Below are positions 12,060 through 23,500 of a stretch of 64,000 nucleotides of DNA, one piece after another. Positions within the stretch are counted from its first letter, which is position 1; the number at the start of each line of letters is the position of its first letter. Below the pieces are notes generated by a model. It searched no databases and was not told the origin of the DNA. It saw only the letters and a program-made list of their open reading frames with translations. A program made the position numbers and the translations under genes. The stretch comes from Papilionanthe hookeriana x Papilionanthe teres (lineage: Eukaryota; Streptophyta; Magnoliopsida; Asparagales; Orchidaceae), in assembly GCA_022702705.1 (NCBI GenBank), contig CM040433.1, positions 17,430,682 to 17,494,681 of the forward strand, in the 5' to 3' direction.

Positions 12060-12545
12060 AAATTGTATTATTTTCATATTTTATTCATACAACGCAATTT
12101 AAAGGAAAGATATGATTTGAATGAAGGATTAATAGCATGTCATAAACACACGAATGTACTAAAGAAAAAACTCTATACAAATGCATTGTACTGAATAAAA
12201 CATATAAATAATCTTTAAATATGCTATAGCGAAGTCAAAAATGGTTCTAAAATACATGATTTGAATGTAAGGATTTATAGTATGACATAAAAACATGGTT
12301 ATACTCAAGAAAATCTCAGATATAATTATATTGTACTAAAAGGATTAATAGGAGGTTTAGAGATTATTTACATATTTTGTTTAGTACAACACATCATTCA
12401 TGAACCTTTACTTTCAAATCATTTATTTTAGAACTATTTTTGTCTTCGTTAAAGATTTAAGGATGATTTCTATGTTTTGCTCAGCACGACACAGTTGTAT
12501 CTGAAATTTTTCTTCACTACAACTGCGTGTTTATGCCATTGTTTG
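12060..12545. repeat. foldback (MITE-like) inverted repeat with nested copies
   Basis: A segment starting ATGATTTGAATGAAGGATTA (about 12,111) is repeated directly at about 12,259 (ATGATTTGAATGTAAGGATT). Both are then found in inverted order: the reverse complement of copy 2 (partial) at about 12,380-12,425 and of copy 1 at about 12,426-12,545, which reads TTTTAGAACTATTTTTGTCT and ends CTGCGTGTTTATGCCAT. A further inverted fragment may lie at 12,060-12,100. The arms are 70-140 bp and diverged. There is no coding sequence. The layout fits a foldback or MITE element; terminal repeats and target duplication were not resolved. Confidence 0.65.
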
Positions 12546-15500
12546 TTTTATTTTGGGTTTTGAAAATAATTTTGATTTAATATATTTATAATTTTGATTT
12601 TGATTTTTTTTTATTTTGAAAATAAGACCAAATAGATTTCAAATATTTAGTTGTTTAAATAATTGAACATAACATTATAAGCAATATGTCATCTCAAAGG
12701 ATGAGAATATCACTTAATAATGAGTTCAATTATTCAAAATAAGAAATTTAGGATATTTGTTTGGTTTGCAAAAATACCAACACATTATTCCCCTATCTAA
12801 TCCGAAAATTAAATAGAGTTTAGATTATCTGGGTTACTAATTCTCTTATAGGCGCAAGCCCCTACAGTTAATTACATCTTAAGTGACCGAAATCACTTAA
12901 GAGAACTATTGATTAAAATTGGGGTTTCGTATTCAAGATTTAAAAGTATAGTTTCCACGATTGATTATAGAAAAAGTTAAGTAGGAATGACTCAATGTGG
13001 AGCAGTTATTATTAGAATTCAAATAAGCGAAAAATAGTAGATGTCGAAAATACAAAGGAAATCTCAGTAACATCTCAAACTACTCTATGGTTTGACTTTA
13101 CATCTTTGAAAAAGAAGTTATACAATGTTTGAATCCTACAATTCATTCAAAATTTGAGGACTTACATTTGCATGACATACGATCATGCAAAAAACCTAGG
13201 AAAGCAGGAAGATCTACATCGTACCAAACAAATAACCTTAGAATCCTAAAAAGATTTAGGGCTTATATCGCACAACATACAATCATGCAAAAGCCTAAAG
13301 ATAGTGTGAGGATTTATGTCGTAATAGCGGGCAACCTAGAAGTTCTAAGGGTTTACGTTGTTTAAATCTATAGAAAGTTTAACTGAGGATCATTTTTTGC
13401 TTCATGTTACGATCTTGATCGTCATCTGAAGGTTAACATCCTTTTGATCGCGTCGTCGCCTCGTTCTGTGAAAAGAGGAGGTAAGAAATAAATTATGCCT
13501 CAAACAGCCTATCATAGGTTCTTATTGTTATTTGTTGTGATTTCAAGAAGTGTATCTAGAATTGGTGTCCGTTGTTGTTAAAGAATTATTGAAGAACATG
13601 GGGATAAGTTAATTATGTAAAGTGATGTCGGTTAAGATCCCATGAACCTATCGTCCTGACACTACCATTAGTTTTGAATTTACATAGTCTAAAGAAGTTG
13701 TTACACTTCTTTAGACCGGAGAATTCTTGTTAGCAACCACGGGTAACCTCATCTAAGAGATTCTCATAAATCCAAAAAGTTGTGTTGTTATTATTATGTT
13801 TTTATTAATATTTTAGTTTATATGAATGATTTAAATTAAAGTTTAAAATTTTTTTATTTAATCAAATGTGTTTTGTTATGAAATTTTTGGAAGTTATTCA
13901 AATCATTTTTTATCAATAGAGTGTGTTGGCAGTGTGTTGTAGGGTTTCAACCTAAACATATGGGGCTTCATATGATAAACGAATGAATTATACATTTTAA
14001 AGGTTTCTACTCTAAGCATGTGTCCTATGTTCACTACCCTAGGGCCCTTTTCATATGTCAGAAACATAGTAAATAATAAAAGAATAATAATATTGCATGC
14101 ATAAAAAAAAAACATATATAATAAAGTGTGGTAAAAGAGAAAAGGCTAGTGCGTATTTGCTCCTCTGATGATATTTCCAAAAAATTACAATTATATATTA
14201 CATGTGCATAAGAATTAGACAAACATTTAATATTTGAAATTTAAATATGAAGACATAAGCATGTATGTTTGTATAAAATTAGGTGTTAGATATATGAACA
14301 ATCAAAACTGGGTACAAGTATTTGTGTTAGGAATGGACTCAGCTTTAGGCTTTTCAGCCATAGCAATCCAACAGGCAATCGAAGCATCGATGTGCATAGA
14401 CCAATACTGAGTAAAAGCCACCAGAAAAAACATTCTGGGGATGGGCAACTCTATATCCATATCAACTGACTAACAAGTGGATATATAAAATGTAGCATTC
14501 AAATTCCTTGACCAAATGTTTCTGTTTAAAATTTTTGGTAACTAATGTCACTAAGAAATTGTCCACGAGCCATCTAACTATGGGTTAGAGCTACCCACAA
14601 CATAAGAATGGAAATGACAACTTTCAACCAGTTATTGGCTATTAACAGTTCCAGCCCTAAACCTTCACGAAATCATTAGGTTATAGGGTGTGGTACTATT
14701 CTATTAGCACAAATATTGTGTTATTCATCATCGCCTAAATACCCCATACTTCCAACTTATAAATCAGTTTGATGATTCATATAAAATCACATAGAAAAGA
14801 GAGATTGGTCACCACATCTGAAATTATTTGAGCTTCCCATGTACAAAATATGCAACATATGATAATAAACTTTAGCATTACAAGGAACAACCTAAAAAAA
14901 TTATAGCATCAGCCCCATACCCATATGAAGCTCTCAAAAAAATAAAAAATACCATTCATCGATGGCAACAGAGCCTTTTTTTTTTTTCATTTCAACTTCT
15001 CATTAGAAAACGGTTGTGTAAAGGTGCACGAGAGGAAGACCAAACCAATGGAATTTTCCAATGAATTCCTAAATCCAAAGGTGCAGTGTCATTCAACCCA
15101 CCATGATCTCATACACAAACTAAAGTTATAGAGCAAAGTCTGAACCAGATTTGAACTTTTAGCAACACTATCATTTTACGGGCTAATTGAGCAAGTACCA
15201 CAAATTAGATTTAGGTCTGCATGTGGGGCAAAACCACCTCCCTTGTTTTGTACAAGTTTAATGGGATTACAGAAAACTCAATCTCGTGCCAACGGTAATA
15301 ACGAGACTTGAAAGATTGGAAGATTTACATACATACAAATTCCAATGCATTTACATACCTAACACCTAAACTGAGAGGTAAGTGGCTAGAGATCCGGCAA
15401 TCGACAACCATTGAGATGTCAATAAATAATAATAATAATAATAAAAACAACGCCTTTTCTCCTTCAAATTAAATCAACAGCACAAATTACAAGAAATAAC

Positions 15501-15990
15501 CCATAATTATTTCAGATCATCTGAAGAATAGTAGGCCCCCAAATACTTAGCTGCTATGAGAACTTTGGAAAGATCGAGATCAAGAGATTCAAATCTGCTC
15601 AAATTGTCAAAGATCAAGTCTTAAGATACCAAAAAAACAACAATCATACACACTCCAATCAAATTCAAATCCATGCACTTTCAATAATTCCAAGTCAGTA
15701 AATGGAAGTTGCTTAAGAAAGGTGGAGCTTCCAATGATTCAATGGAGTGCTGAAATCTGATACACAGTTAGCCGTGAGTGAGGGATTGATCTCGGCCTTC
15801 CGAAACACTAGATCTCCTGGATCACGTAACCTGGAGAATAGCGGATCTCATCGCCACTTGGCCTCTTAATGGAGAAGGAAGAAACCGTGCTTGCAGTTTG
15901 AATATCTGAACGAGAGATTGGGAAGAAAAAAAAAAGTTCAAAACTGACCATAGATGGTCTTAATCAAATACATTTTGGCATGGAGATCCA
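12545..15990. other. intergenic, no supported gene
   Basis: AT-rich sequence with short ORFs only. A short AAT repeat lies at about 15,422-15,446. The stretch 15,740-15,910 is less AT-rich and on the minus strand holds a short open run (from about 15,905), but I could not match it to any family. About 13,140-13,365 has three loosely similar segments of 70-80 bp containing ATGCAAAA and a CGTAnnA word, which look like an old tandem repeat. Confidence 0.4.
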
Positions 15991-16006
15991 GAAATTATGA
16001 TTTGTA

Positions 16007-16990
16007 ATCAATGAACGAAATTATGATTTCATAGAGCAAGGCTTCGGGAGATGCAAAAGTGAGCCAGCATTATACATCAAGACTCGAGGCACGAGCTACA
16101 CTCTACTTATCTCCCAATATATAGATGATCTTTATCTATGCATGAAATAATGAGAAATTTTAAAGAAATCTTGATTAAAGCATTCAAGATGACCGAATTA
16201 GGTCTGATGCATTATTTTTCTGGGATAGAAATAATTCAAAATAAAATAGAGATCTTTATCTTGCAAGAGAAATATATATAAAAATTTTGAAGAAGTATAA
16301 GGTGAATAATTACAATATAATATCTACTTCACTAGACAATCAGACATTTAAGGATGATAAAGCATCAAAGGCTGACACATTCTACCGAAGACTCATTGAA
16401 AACTTACTTTATCTAACTACGAAACCAGACATCATGTATGCAACAAGTCTGCTTTCAGGAGAGTTCTTAGAAGAATGAAGAACTATGGCATCCAGTATGA
16501 ATCCAATTCTAACACAAAACGAGTTGGATATATTGACAGTGATTGGATCTGATCAGCGGATGACATAAAGAGCTACCTCAAGATATGCATTCACACTTGG
16601 TTAATGCACTAGACTTGGAAATATTTTTTTGGGCATAAGAAAAACAAATAATCGTTGCAAAATAATCAATTGATACTGAATATATTGCAATTGCCCCGAC
16701 TACAAGCTAAGCTACATGGTTAAAATATAAACTAAAAGATATGTGGGCAAGCCACAAAAAGAAGCTACATAAATTTATTGTGACAACAAATCAGCTGTAG
16801 CAATGGTGAAAAATCTTGCATTTCATGACAGAACTAAACATATTGGTATCAAATATCATTCTATTAGAGAAGTTCAATCCAATCAAAAAACTGAACTCAA
16901 ATACTGCAAGACTTGAAAATAATTAGCAGACATGTTCATAAAGGTACTTCCAAGAAGAAAGTTTGAGCTATTACGCAAAATGATGGAAAT
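16007..16990 (+). pseudogene. Ty1/copia Pol C-terminal remnant (RT and RNase H)
   Basis: The plus-strand frame at 16,020-16,148 reads through the reverse transcriptase core, including SEPALYIKTRGTSYTLL and YIDDL, the copia version of the YxDD active-site motif. After a frameshift come MRNFKEILIKAFKMTELGLM and HYFSGIEIIQ, the palm/thumb boundary of copia RT, then FYRRLIENLLYLTTKPDIMY. RNase H follows in broken frames: GYIDSDWI (GYxDSDWA), YAFTLG, then a decayed 'DMFTKALPRRKFE' tail near 16,925-16,970. At least four frameshifts or stops are present. Gag, protease and integrase are missing. The 3' end runs into LTR-like sequence at about 17,000. Confidence 0.85.
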
Positions 16991-16999
16991 AATCAAATT

Positions 17000-17285
17000 C
17001 ACATCAACGAGAAGTGAAAAGATTTATTCTTATTTCCCCAATATTCTAGAACATTCTATCTAGCCTTAAGTAGAATATTCTTGGATATTTAAATTAAATG
17101 ACAATAATCTAGAATTTTTAATTAGAAAAGAATCTAGAGCGTGTTTTTCTCTAAATAAAGATAAGATTTTAGAAGTTTCAGGATTTAGTCACTCATGCTT
17201 GTAAATAGGCATAATCATGTTGCTTTCATGTAAGCCAAAAATTACTCGGCAAAATTTAGTAGCAAAATTCTCCCTCTTCTTCAAA
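17000..17285 (+). repeat. probable copia 3' LTR remnant
   Basis: This lies directly after the copia Pol tail. It contains a TGTAAATAGGCATAATCATG block and an AAAATTTAGTAGCAAAATTC end typical of short copia LTRs, and a diverged second copy sits at 17,714-17,945. The exact LTR ends are not seen, because the usual TG...CA termini and polypurine tract are decayed. Confidence 0.5.
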
Positions 17286-18377
17286 AATTTATGACAATTA
17301 CAATAACGAAACCTATCAAAGAATTAGATGTGATGAATGTTTGTGCTTCGGCGCATTTGTAACCAAATGAATGAACTATCACCATTAATAAGCACCAAGG
17401 AAAAAAAAAAGAGCAACCAAACAAATAAATATTTTCAAAAATCACCAATTCACCAACTAAAGAGAAAATTGAAGTAGGTGACATCTTCTAACATTAGTAT
17501 CTGGAAACTCAATAAGAACAGGAATGAAAAGCTGCATAGAGCTAACAACTACAAAAGCCTCAAAACTAAGCTGCATAGAGCTAACAACTACAAAAGCCTC
17601 AATGGAATCACCTTTAACAGCTCCCCTCCTCTCTTCTAAAACATTCTTGGCTTCCTTCACATTTGACTTCTTAATCAAGCCATGGACAAATTCTTTTAAA
17701 ACATGAAATTGTAGAACGTTCTATCTGGCCATAAGAAGAAGACTATTGGATATTTTAATTAAATGAGAATTTTCTAGAATTTTTAATTGGAAAGAATCTA
17801 AAGTGTGCTTTTCTAGAAATAAATTTAAGATTTTTAAATTTCTAGATTTAGTTTCTCATTAATGTAAATAGGCATAACTATATTGCTGTCATGTAAGTCA
17901 AAAATACTCAGCAAAGTTTATTAACAAAATTTCCCCCCTTCTCTTCAAAAATTTCCAAAAATTACAATGAAAGAAACCTATCAAAGTATTAGATGTGATG
18001 AATATTTGTGCTTCAGTGCAAACCAAATGAATGGTCTATCACCATTAATAAGCACCAAGGAAAAAAAAGAAGCAAAAAAATAAAAAATAAAAAAACTCTT
18101 TCAGGTAAAATCACTTTAATTCAACAATTAACGAGTAAATTGAAGTAACATCATCTAACATTATTAACTGGAAACTCAATAAGAACAGAGCAATGGAGAG
18201 CTGCATATATCTAACAACTACAAAAGACTCAAAAACTAAACTCGCCCTCAACATTTTTCCATGTCTCAATGGAATCACCTTTAACAGCTCCCCTCATCTC
18301 TTCTAAAACATTCTTGGCTTCCTTCACATTTGAGTTCTTAATCAAGCCATGGACCAATCCTTTCACAACATGAATTG
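17054..18377. repeat. tandem duplication of about 660 bp (LTR remnant plus PPR 3' end)
   Basis: Copy 1 (17,054-17,713) and copy 2 (17,714-18,377) match head to tail: GAACATTCTATCTAGCC versus GAACGTTCTATCTGGCC at their starts, then the LTR remnant, the TAATAAGCACCAAGG block (17,387 and 18,047) and the last part of the PPR coding region. Copy 2 is continuous with the PPR gene, so copy 1 is a truncated extra 3' end. Copy 1 also carries an internal 39-bp direct repeat (17,530 and 17,569, AGCTGCATAGAGCTAACAAC). Confidence 0.85.
17560..17713 (-). pseudogene. duplicated C-terminal fragment of the PPR gene
   Basis: The minus strand encodes KKSNVKEAKNVLEERRGAVK, nearly identical to residues about 369-390 of the PPR protein at 18,229-19,446. 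It has no start region or upstream coding part and is a by-product of the 660-bp tandem duplication. It lies downstream of the intact gene on the same strand and could at most be transcribed as read-through. Confidence 0.85.
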
Positions 18378-19446
18378 GAGGTGCCCATTTCTTAATCAAG
18401 CACAGGTTGCAGATCTCCAAAGCAGAATGAAATTCTCCTTTCTCAACCAAACAACTAAGCAAAACTGTATAAGTTGTATAATTTGCAGAGGCTACACTGC
18501 CATACTTGCTCTTTAATTCCTGCATCCTCCTGAAAATTCTCATGGCTGCACGGGCATTCCCTTCATTGCAAAACCCATAAATTAAACTATTAAAGCTAAA
18601 AAAATTTGGGGAAATGCCCTTTGATGTCATCACATCCAGAAGTTCCTCCGCTTCAACGCTCCTTCCTTTATCGCAAAGCCCAGCTATTCTGCAGTTGTAG
18701 GTCGACACATTAGCATCCAGCTTCTTTTTTGACAACTCTTTCAGGAGCTCCTCAAAGCCTTCCTCATTCTTCTGTTTCAAATACCCATTCAAAACCACAT
18801 TATAAGAAATGATATCAGGCAATATATCCCTTTTAGGCAATTCGTCGAGCATTCTCCTGGCGGCTTCAGCTTTGCCATCTTCACAAAGCGATCTAAGAAG
18901 AACATTGCAAGAGGCTATCCCCGGAGCGACCCCAAGCACCGGCTCAGCTTTCTGGAATGTTTCAAGGACGCGCGCGTGCTGACCGCACGCGCGAAAGGCG
19001 TTGAGAAGAGCGCAAAGCGAGCGCTCTGAACGGCGAAGAGTGATGCGTTCAAAGGCGGAAGCAGCGTGATCCGGCATGGAAGCTCTTCCGTAGAGTGAGA
19101 TAATGCGCATGAGGAAGCCCTCTGATTTGGGGGTGGAGGGATCGGTGACCTGGTGCTCGAGGAGGTCCTCGATTAGGTCGGGACGGCGAGAACGAACAAG
19201 CTTTTGGATTGCGATCTTGTAGATGACGCGGTCTCCATAAAAAAGGGGGGTGGTGGCCGCAGATTTGAAGAGCTCGGCAAGGCGGCTAGGGTTGGATTCT
19301 TCGCGGATGGTGGATTTGATACGAGCGATGGAAGCGGCGTCAAGGATGGTGGAGGGGGGAGAGGGATCAGTGGTGGCGGTGGCACTGGAGAAGAGACGGA
19401 GAGAAGAGGGGATTTTAGGGCTTCTTCGGAGTGTAGTTACCGCCAT
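18229..19446 (-). CDS. P-class pentatricopeptide repeat protein, mitochondrial
   Basis: A single-exon gene of 405 codons. The first 25 residues (MAVTTLRRSPKIPSSLRLFS) are rich in R, S and A and lack acidic residues, as in mitochondrial presequences. From about residue 110 the protein is built of degenerate 35-residue PPR units; the clearest are SYNVVLNGYLKQKNEEGFEE (about 214-233), TYNCRIAGLCDKGRSVEAEE (249-268) and SFNSLIYGFCNEGNARAAMR (284-303). There is no E or DYW editing extension, so it is P-class. Length and layout match small mitochondrial PPR proteins such as Arabidopsis At1g55890 and At3g13160 (recalled, not searched). Such proteins bind single-stranded organelle RNA; the target cannot be read here. 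The start at 19,446 is chosen because the presequence follows it directly. The final part is duplicated downstream (17,560-17,713). Confidence 0.9.
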   Translation of the reverse strand: MAVTTLRRSPKIPSSLRLFSSATATTDPSPPSTILDAASIARIKSTIREESNPSRLAELFKSAATTPLFYGDRVIYKIAIQKLVRSRRPDLIEDLLEHQVTDPSTPKSEGFLMRIISLYGRASMPDHAASAFERITLRRSERSLCALLNAFRACGQHARVLETFQKAEPVLGVAPGIASCNVLLRSLCEDGKAEAARRMLDELPKRDILPDIISYNVVLNGYLKQKNEEGFEELLKELSKKKLDANVSTYNCRIAGLCDKGRSVEAEELLDVMTSKGISPNFFSFNSLIYGFCNEGNARAAMRIFRRMQELKSKYGSVASANYTTYTVLLSCLVEKGEFHSALEICNLCLIKKWAPPIHVVKGLVHGLIKNSNVKEAKNVLEEMRGAVKGDSIETWKNVEGEFSF

Positions 19447-19499
19447 AGAAGGGAAATGAGCAATTTTCTGGAGCAGGGTTGCTGCAGCAGTTGTCTATA

Positions 19500-20050
19500 G
19501 TTGAATAGTTGATTGAATAAAGAAGACACTATGAAGAAAATTTAAACTCATCCATTATAACATTCCCCAATATTAATTTTGGAAATTTACACACACACAC
19601 ACACCAAATTCAAATTCTTATCCATTTACTTACAGACAAAATTTTAAAAATAGGATTTTTTAAAATTTAATTCTCTTAAATAAAATTAGTTGAAATTAAG
19701 TGTGAAAAGTCCCAAATTGTTTAAACAAATAACTGAAGTAGAGAAGTTTGAATCTCATTTTATGCACAATTTCACGGGCATAAAATTAATGTATTTGTAC
19801 AAACATGACATGATGATTGTGTTATAGTTTGTGCTTGTGGAGATAGAATAGAGGAAGACGTCTAGAAATGATCAATATAAGGTGTTCATACTGGAAAAGG
19901 TATGCCACCCATCCAAATTAGAGAAGTGTTGTGATAAATTGAGGGTGTCGATGACACCTCATGCTACAGTATAATAAATCTCATATATGTATATGTATTT
20001 TGTGACTCACCAGCATCTTGTCATCTTATTGTAGCCCGTGATTCACCCGC
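19500..20050. other. intergenic, upstream of the PPR gene
   Basis: AT-rich sequence with a short (CA)n run at about 19,589-19,605. No TATA box could be placed with confidence in front of the PPR start, and no other gene was seen. The right end merges into the plant-mobile-domain relic. Confidence 0.4.
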
Positions 20051-21427
20051 GCTGCAAAAAATTGATGAACTTGAATCAATAGAAGTGTATAACTACTGTG
20101 ACTGATGCTGGTGGTTGCGCAGGAATGTTCTCTGAGTTATAACGATCATCTGTAATATATATGTTTCGACGAACATCTCTACACAAAATCTTAAGTGTAA
20201 CTACCACTTCTTGTAATGAACTATCATCGCACCTGCCAAATACTGGTTGGAATAATTCCTCTGCCCTTAGGAAATAATGACGGTGATGTAATAAACAAGA
20301 TAATAATTAGGGCGACAAACATAAAAATACATTTAACTAAATAGATAAATATACAAGCATCCTCGCTCCTGATGCTCTCAGATAATAGGTCATTGGAGCC
20401 TCAATTGAAGTATGAAGTAAGTGCAACGAAGCCCGTGACCTGTACCAATGCATATAGTCTCTGTGAAATTAACCCACATCAACTTTCGTGTTATCATAGT
20501 GGATAACACAAGCTCTTCAATTACCCCACATTTTAATGTAAAACTAATGGAAACCAGCCCAACCCAAATCAGCCTTTCCTCTAACATCCATACGCTTGAA
20601 ACATGGGTCCATTCACTCCATGTCAATTAATTGAATCTCACCAAATTGTCTCTTAACACAGTTAGTTAAGTGTCACTCAACACATTGCTAGTAGATTAAT
20701 GAGACTCGAACTTTCCATTTATCATCTCTTATGGTGCAAATTTTTGCCACTTGTACTGTTATCTAATTGGTTGTAGGGCTCTCATACTATTTTAAAAGGA
20801 AACGATTGAAATATGCACATAGTATATCAAGAACGATGCAATACCAAAACATGTTATAATTACAATTTAAATTACATTAACCTAGATCTCAAGCAAACCA
20901 TCAATATCATCTCTATAAACTCTTACATTAGCTGCAGAGATTTCATGGACACGGTGCACATTCCACCTATAAGTGAACTTTAAGTAAATGAACATTCAAA
21001 ATTAATTAACTACTTTACTAAATAATGCAGACATGAGTCCAAGGCTTTTTTCTTCCAAGGTAGTGTTGAACGACCAAAATGAAGATGTTACCAGCTCCAA
21101 ATATTTAAAAGATGTAAACACATAGCCATATTAACTCTCCTAAGTCTCGTAGTAAGCTTTAGCTCTCTACAAAGGTGTGCTAGTGTCTCACCTCCTAATG
21201 AGTACCTTGAGAATTCCTCAAGTTATTATAAGTGGAAAATAATGTAGATGTGTTGGCAAATAATGTAGATGTGTCTCGCATCAAGAAGTATAAGGCAATA
21301 AGAAACACCAAATCTATAATAAGTACGTGCAAATGTGCCTCTAAAATGAAATATCATCTAAGTCCAAGTATGGATAACTTAAGAATGTCAATCTAACCAT
21401 GTATGTTTTTGTGACTGGCCCATCTGA
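20050..21427 (-). pseudogene. plant mobile domain (PMD) relic, C-terminal part
   Basis: On the minus strand, starting at the Athila insertion site, broken frames give the C-terminal landmarks of the plant mobile domain (MAIN/MAIL family). These are an FARTYYRFGVSYCLILLD-like strand (near 21,310), YSLGGETLAHLCRELKL (about 21,175-21,125; compare the YSWGSAxLAxLYREL motif), a YRWNVHRVHEI segment (about 20,970) and CVExHLTNCVKRQFGEIQLI (about 20,690-20,630; compare VEWHLPDRVxRQFG). An SVTVVIHF-type tail continues to about 20,050. Several stops interrupt it. The N-terminal half lies at 35,047-35,420 on the same strand, separated by the 13.6-kb retrotransposon. PMD proteins occur as cellular genes and as passengers of plant transposons; the MULE next to it favours the latter. 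Confidence 0.75.
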
Positions 21428-21432
21428 AAAGT
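21428..21432. repeat. left target-site duplication of the Athila-like element
   Basis: AAAGT directly precedes the LTR TG terminus and is repeated at 35,047-35,051 after the right LTR. Together with the split PMD, this defines the insertion exactly. Confidence 0.9.
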
Positions 21433-22555
21433 TGACCCACTTTTAATATGTATGTAATTTATGTTTATAGCAACGGCACCAAAAACTTGATCCCGCTTAA
21501 ATATAGATATATAATTTAATGTATAATGTGGATTCTACGCAAGTATACGTATCGTATCAAGTAATACAGGGCTCTAGTAGAGTCCTGGTTATTGATCCCA
21601 CAGGGAAGTTTTTAACAGATTTGTTATCAGCTAAATTAAAAAAAATTACTTACTAATATAGTAAACGGAAATTAAAAGTAACTATTGCAAACTAAAGTAA
21701 ACTAATGCTTGAAATAAGTTGATTTAAATAATTCAGAAAAAGTATCTTTCTCCTTCTTTTTAGAAAATTAAGTGAATGATGAGTTTAAATAGAATTTTTA
21801 AACTGTATTGTGACAAATAGGAGCATTCCTATTCTTTACCCTTTAGTCCAGGTGCAAAGAACATCGACTAATCCTATGTTTGATTACCGAATCCGCGGCT
21901 AGCACTGGGAGGATACTTGTCGCCACTTCGCAGCTCCCACGTTCCCCTCACTCGAGGGCTAACATCTACACTTTAGCTCTCAAACAAGTAGGACCGAATT
22001 GAATATTTTAGTCTCGTCACACTAAAATGTCCAATTCTACGTCCGATAATTAATATTTCCCTATTTATTCGCACACGCCTTCCAAGGCTTTTGACTTCCC
22101 GAATATTGGATGTAATTTTTACTATAGTTGATAATTCAACATATTTTAACTACTCAATTGGCCAGATTGAAAGTAAATTAAGTTTTAAGTAAAAATCATC
22201 ACAATTTATTTTAATATATTAGGTTCTTCTATTTAATTTCATCAATCCGTATAATTTTCATAAACAAGGAGAAAGACTAAGAAAACTACTCAGAGTGCAT
22301 GAGAATAAAACAAAGCATGGATTTCATTTAAAGTTAACAACAATAAACAAAGATACTTATCTTAATTTCCTCCCAAGCAGTACTCCTCAAGTTCCTTTAA
22401 CTTTTCCTTCTAAGTACAAGAACTTCTAAATAACACTCAAATAAACTAAAGAAACTCACTAAACACACTCAGACTTACTAAAATAGACACATAAAAGACT
22501 CTAGAGAAACTTTTTAAGACTCAAAAGACACACTAAGACAATAGAATTCGGCCTC

Positions 22556-22563
22556 TATTTATA
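22556..22563 (-). promoter_or_regulatory. TATA box in the 3' LTR
   Basis: The minus strand reads CTCTATAAATAGAGGCC, a strong TATA consensus, identical to that of the 5' LTR. The palindrome cluster lies 80-275 bp upstream of it. Confidence 0.75.
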
Positions 22564-22643
22564 GAGTTAAGCAAATGTCCAAGGGGTGCTTAAACACCTC
22601 TTCAAAAAGTGTCCAGGTTCAATGTATTTGTATTTTGAACTGA

Positions 22644-22837
22644 CTCGTCGTCGGCGAGAAATGACCTCGCCGTCAGCGAGGCTTCTAGAAGGTCTTCAAA
22701 CCGCGCGATCTCGCTGTCGGCGGGCTCGGGCTCGCTGTCAGCGAGGTAGTTATAATTTCTTCAGAAATTCTCCTCACGATCTCGCCGTCAGCGACCTTGA
22801 TCTCGCCGTCGGCGGCCTCGATCTCGCCGTTGGCGAA
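22644..22837. promoter_or_regulatory. U3 cluster of CpG palindromes, 7 copies (3' LTR)
   Basis: Copies of CTCGCCGTCGGCGAG or one- to three-base variants at 22,644, 22,666, 22,710, 22,731, 22,781, 22,802 and 22,823. The motif equals its own reverse complement except for the central base. The cluster stands out sharply from the AT-rich surroundings and sits just upstream of the TATA box. A role as binding sites for a transcription factor is inferred. Confidence 0.8.
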
Positions 22838-23013
22838 GTAGTTATATTTGCATGAATTTCCTTCTTTTTTATCCAAATTCGCTCCATTTCATGCTTTTTG
22901 CTTCCATCACTTATAAATCTTCATTCCTGCAATAAAATAAAGAAAATATCTTTCTTTAAAGTGCAATTTCATCAAAAATAGATATGAATTTCTTAATGAA
23001 TTTTTCGTGATCA

Positions 23014-23028
23014 AAATCCCCCAAACTT
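23014..23028 (-). other. polypurine tract
   Basis: The minus strand reads AAGTTTGGGGGATTT directly before the 3' LTR (which begins TGATCACG). This is the usual place and form of the second-strand primer of a plant gypsy element. Confidence 0.8.
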
Positions 23029-23389
23029 AATTATTACTTCGTCCTCAAGTAATTTTGATACTAAATAAAAATAATGATTTCTATAATAGAATTTTTCAAT
23101 TCAGTATAATATGAATTAAATTTAAATAACATTTATAATAAAGTTAAATATAAATATTTCGAGTGATTAAATTAACTTTATAGATATAAGATTATTTAGA
23201 TTATCGTGTCTAAGATTTCTAGCTTTTTATTTATTTCAGGAATGACTATATTTAAAATAGTGAATTACTTAAGATATTTAGATGATAGGAAGTTCAAGAA
23301 AATACTATTTAGTAAAGTACCAATCTATAAATATAAGTTTAGAAATATATTAAGTTTTACTCTTTAGGTTGATTCCATTGAAGCCAATT

Positions 23390-23500
23390 TTTGATAAGGC
23401 ATCTCCTCAAGCTTCTCCTCACTTATATTTTTCTTTTCTTTTCTTTTCTTTTCTTCTTTTCTTTTCTTTTCTTTTCTTTTCTTTTTCTTTTCTTTTTCAA
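23390..23500. repeat. (TTTTC)n pyrimidine microsatellite
   Basis: Repeated TTTTC units at about 23,427-23,500, inside the non-coding tail of the Athila-like element between the second env-like ORF and the polypurine tract. Confidence 0.9.

Larger units (their letters stand above)
21433..23013 (-). repeat. 3' LTR of the Athila-like element
   Basis: 1,581 bp. On the plus strand it starts TGACCCACTTTTAATATG and ends GTGATCA, giving inverted-type TG...CA ends. It aligns along its length to 33,512-35,046; its extra 46 bp are largely two additional copies of the CTCGCCGTCGGCGAG motif at 22,795-22,837. Many CpG sites intact in the other LTR read TpG or CpA here. Confidence 0.93.

Noticed and set aside
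13129..13365. 78-codon plus-strand ORF
   Set aside because: Spans an old repeat-like stretch, shows no domain and has no promoter or splice context.
19173..19500. ORFs overlapping the 5' end of the PPR gene (Pro-rich minus strand, Gly-rich plus strand)
   Set aside because: Alternative frames of the PPR presequence region with biased composition.
22586..22855. ORF overlapping the palindrome cluster in the LTR
   Set aside because: An open frame by chance in the GC-rich repeats; it is not kept in the other LTR.
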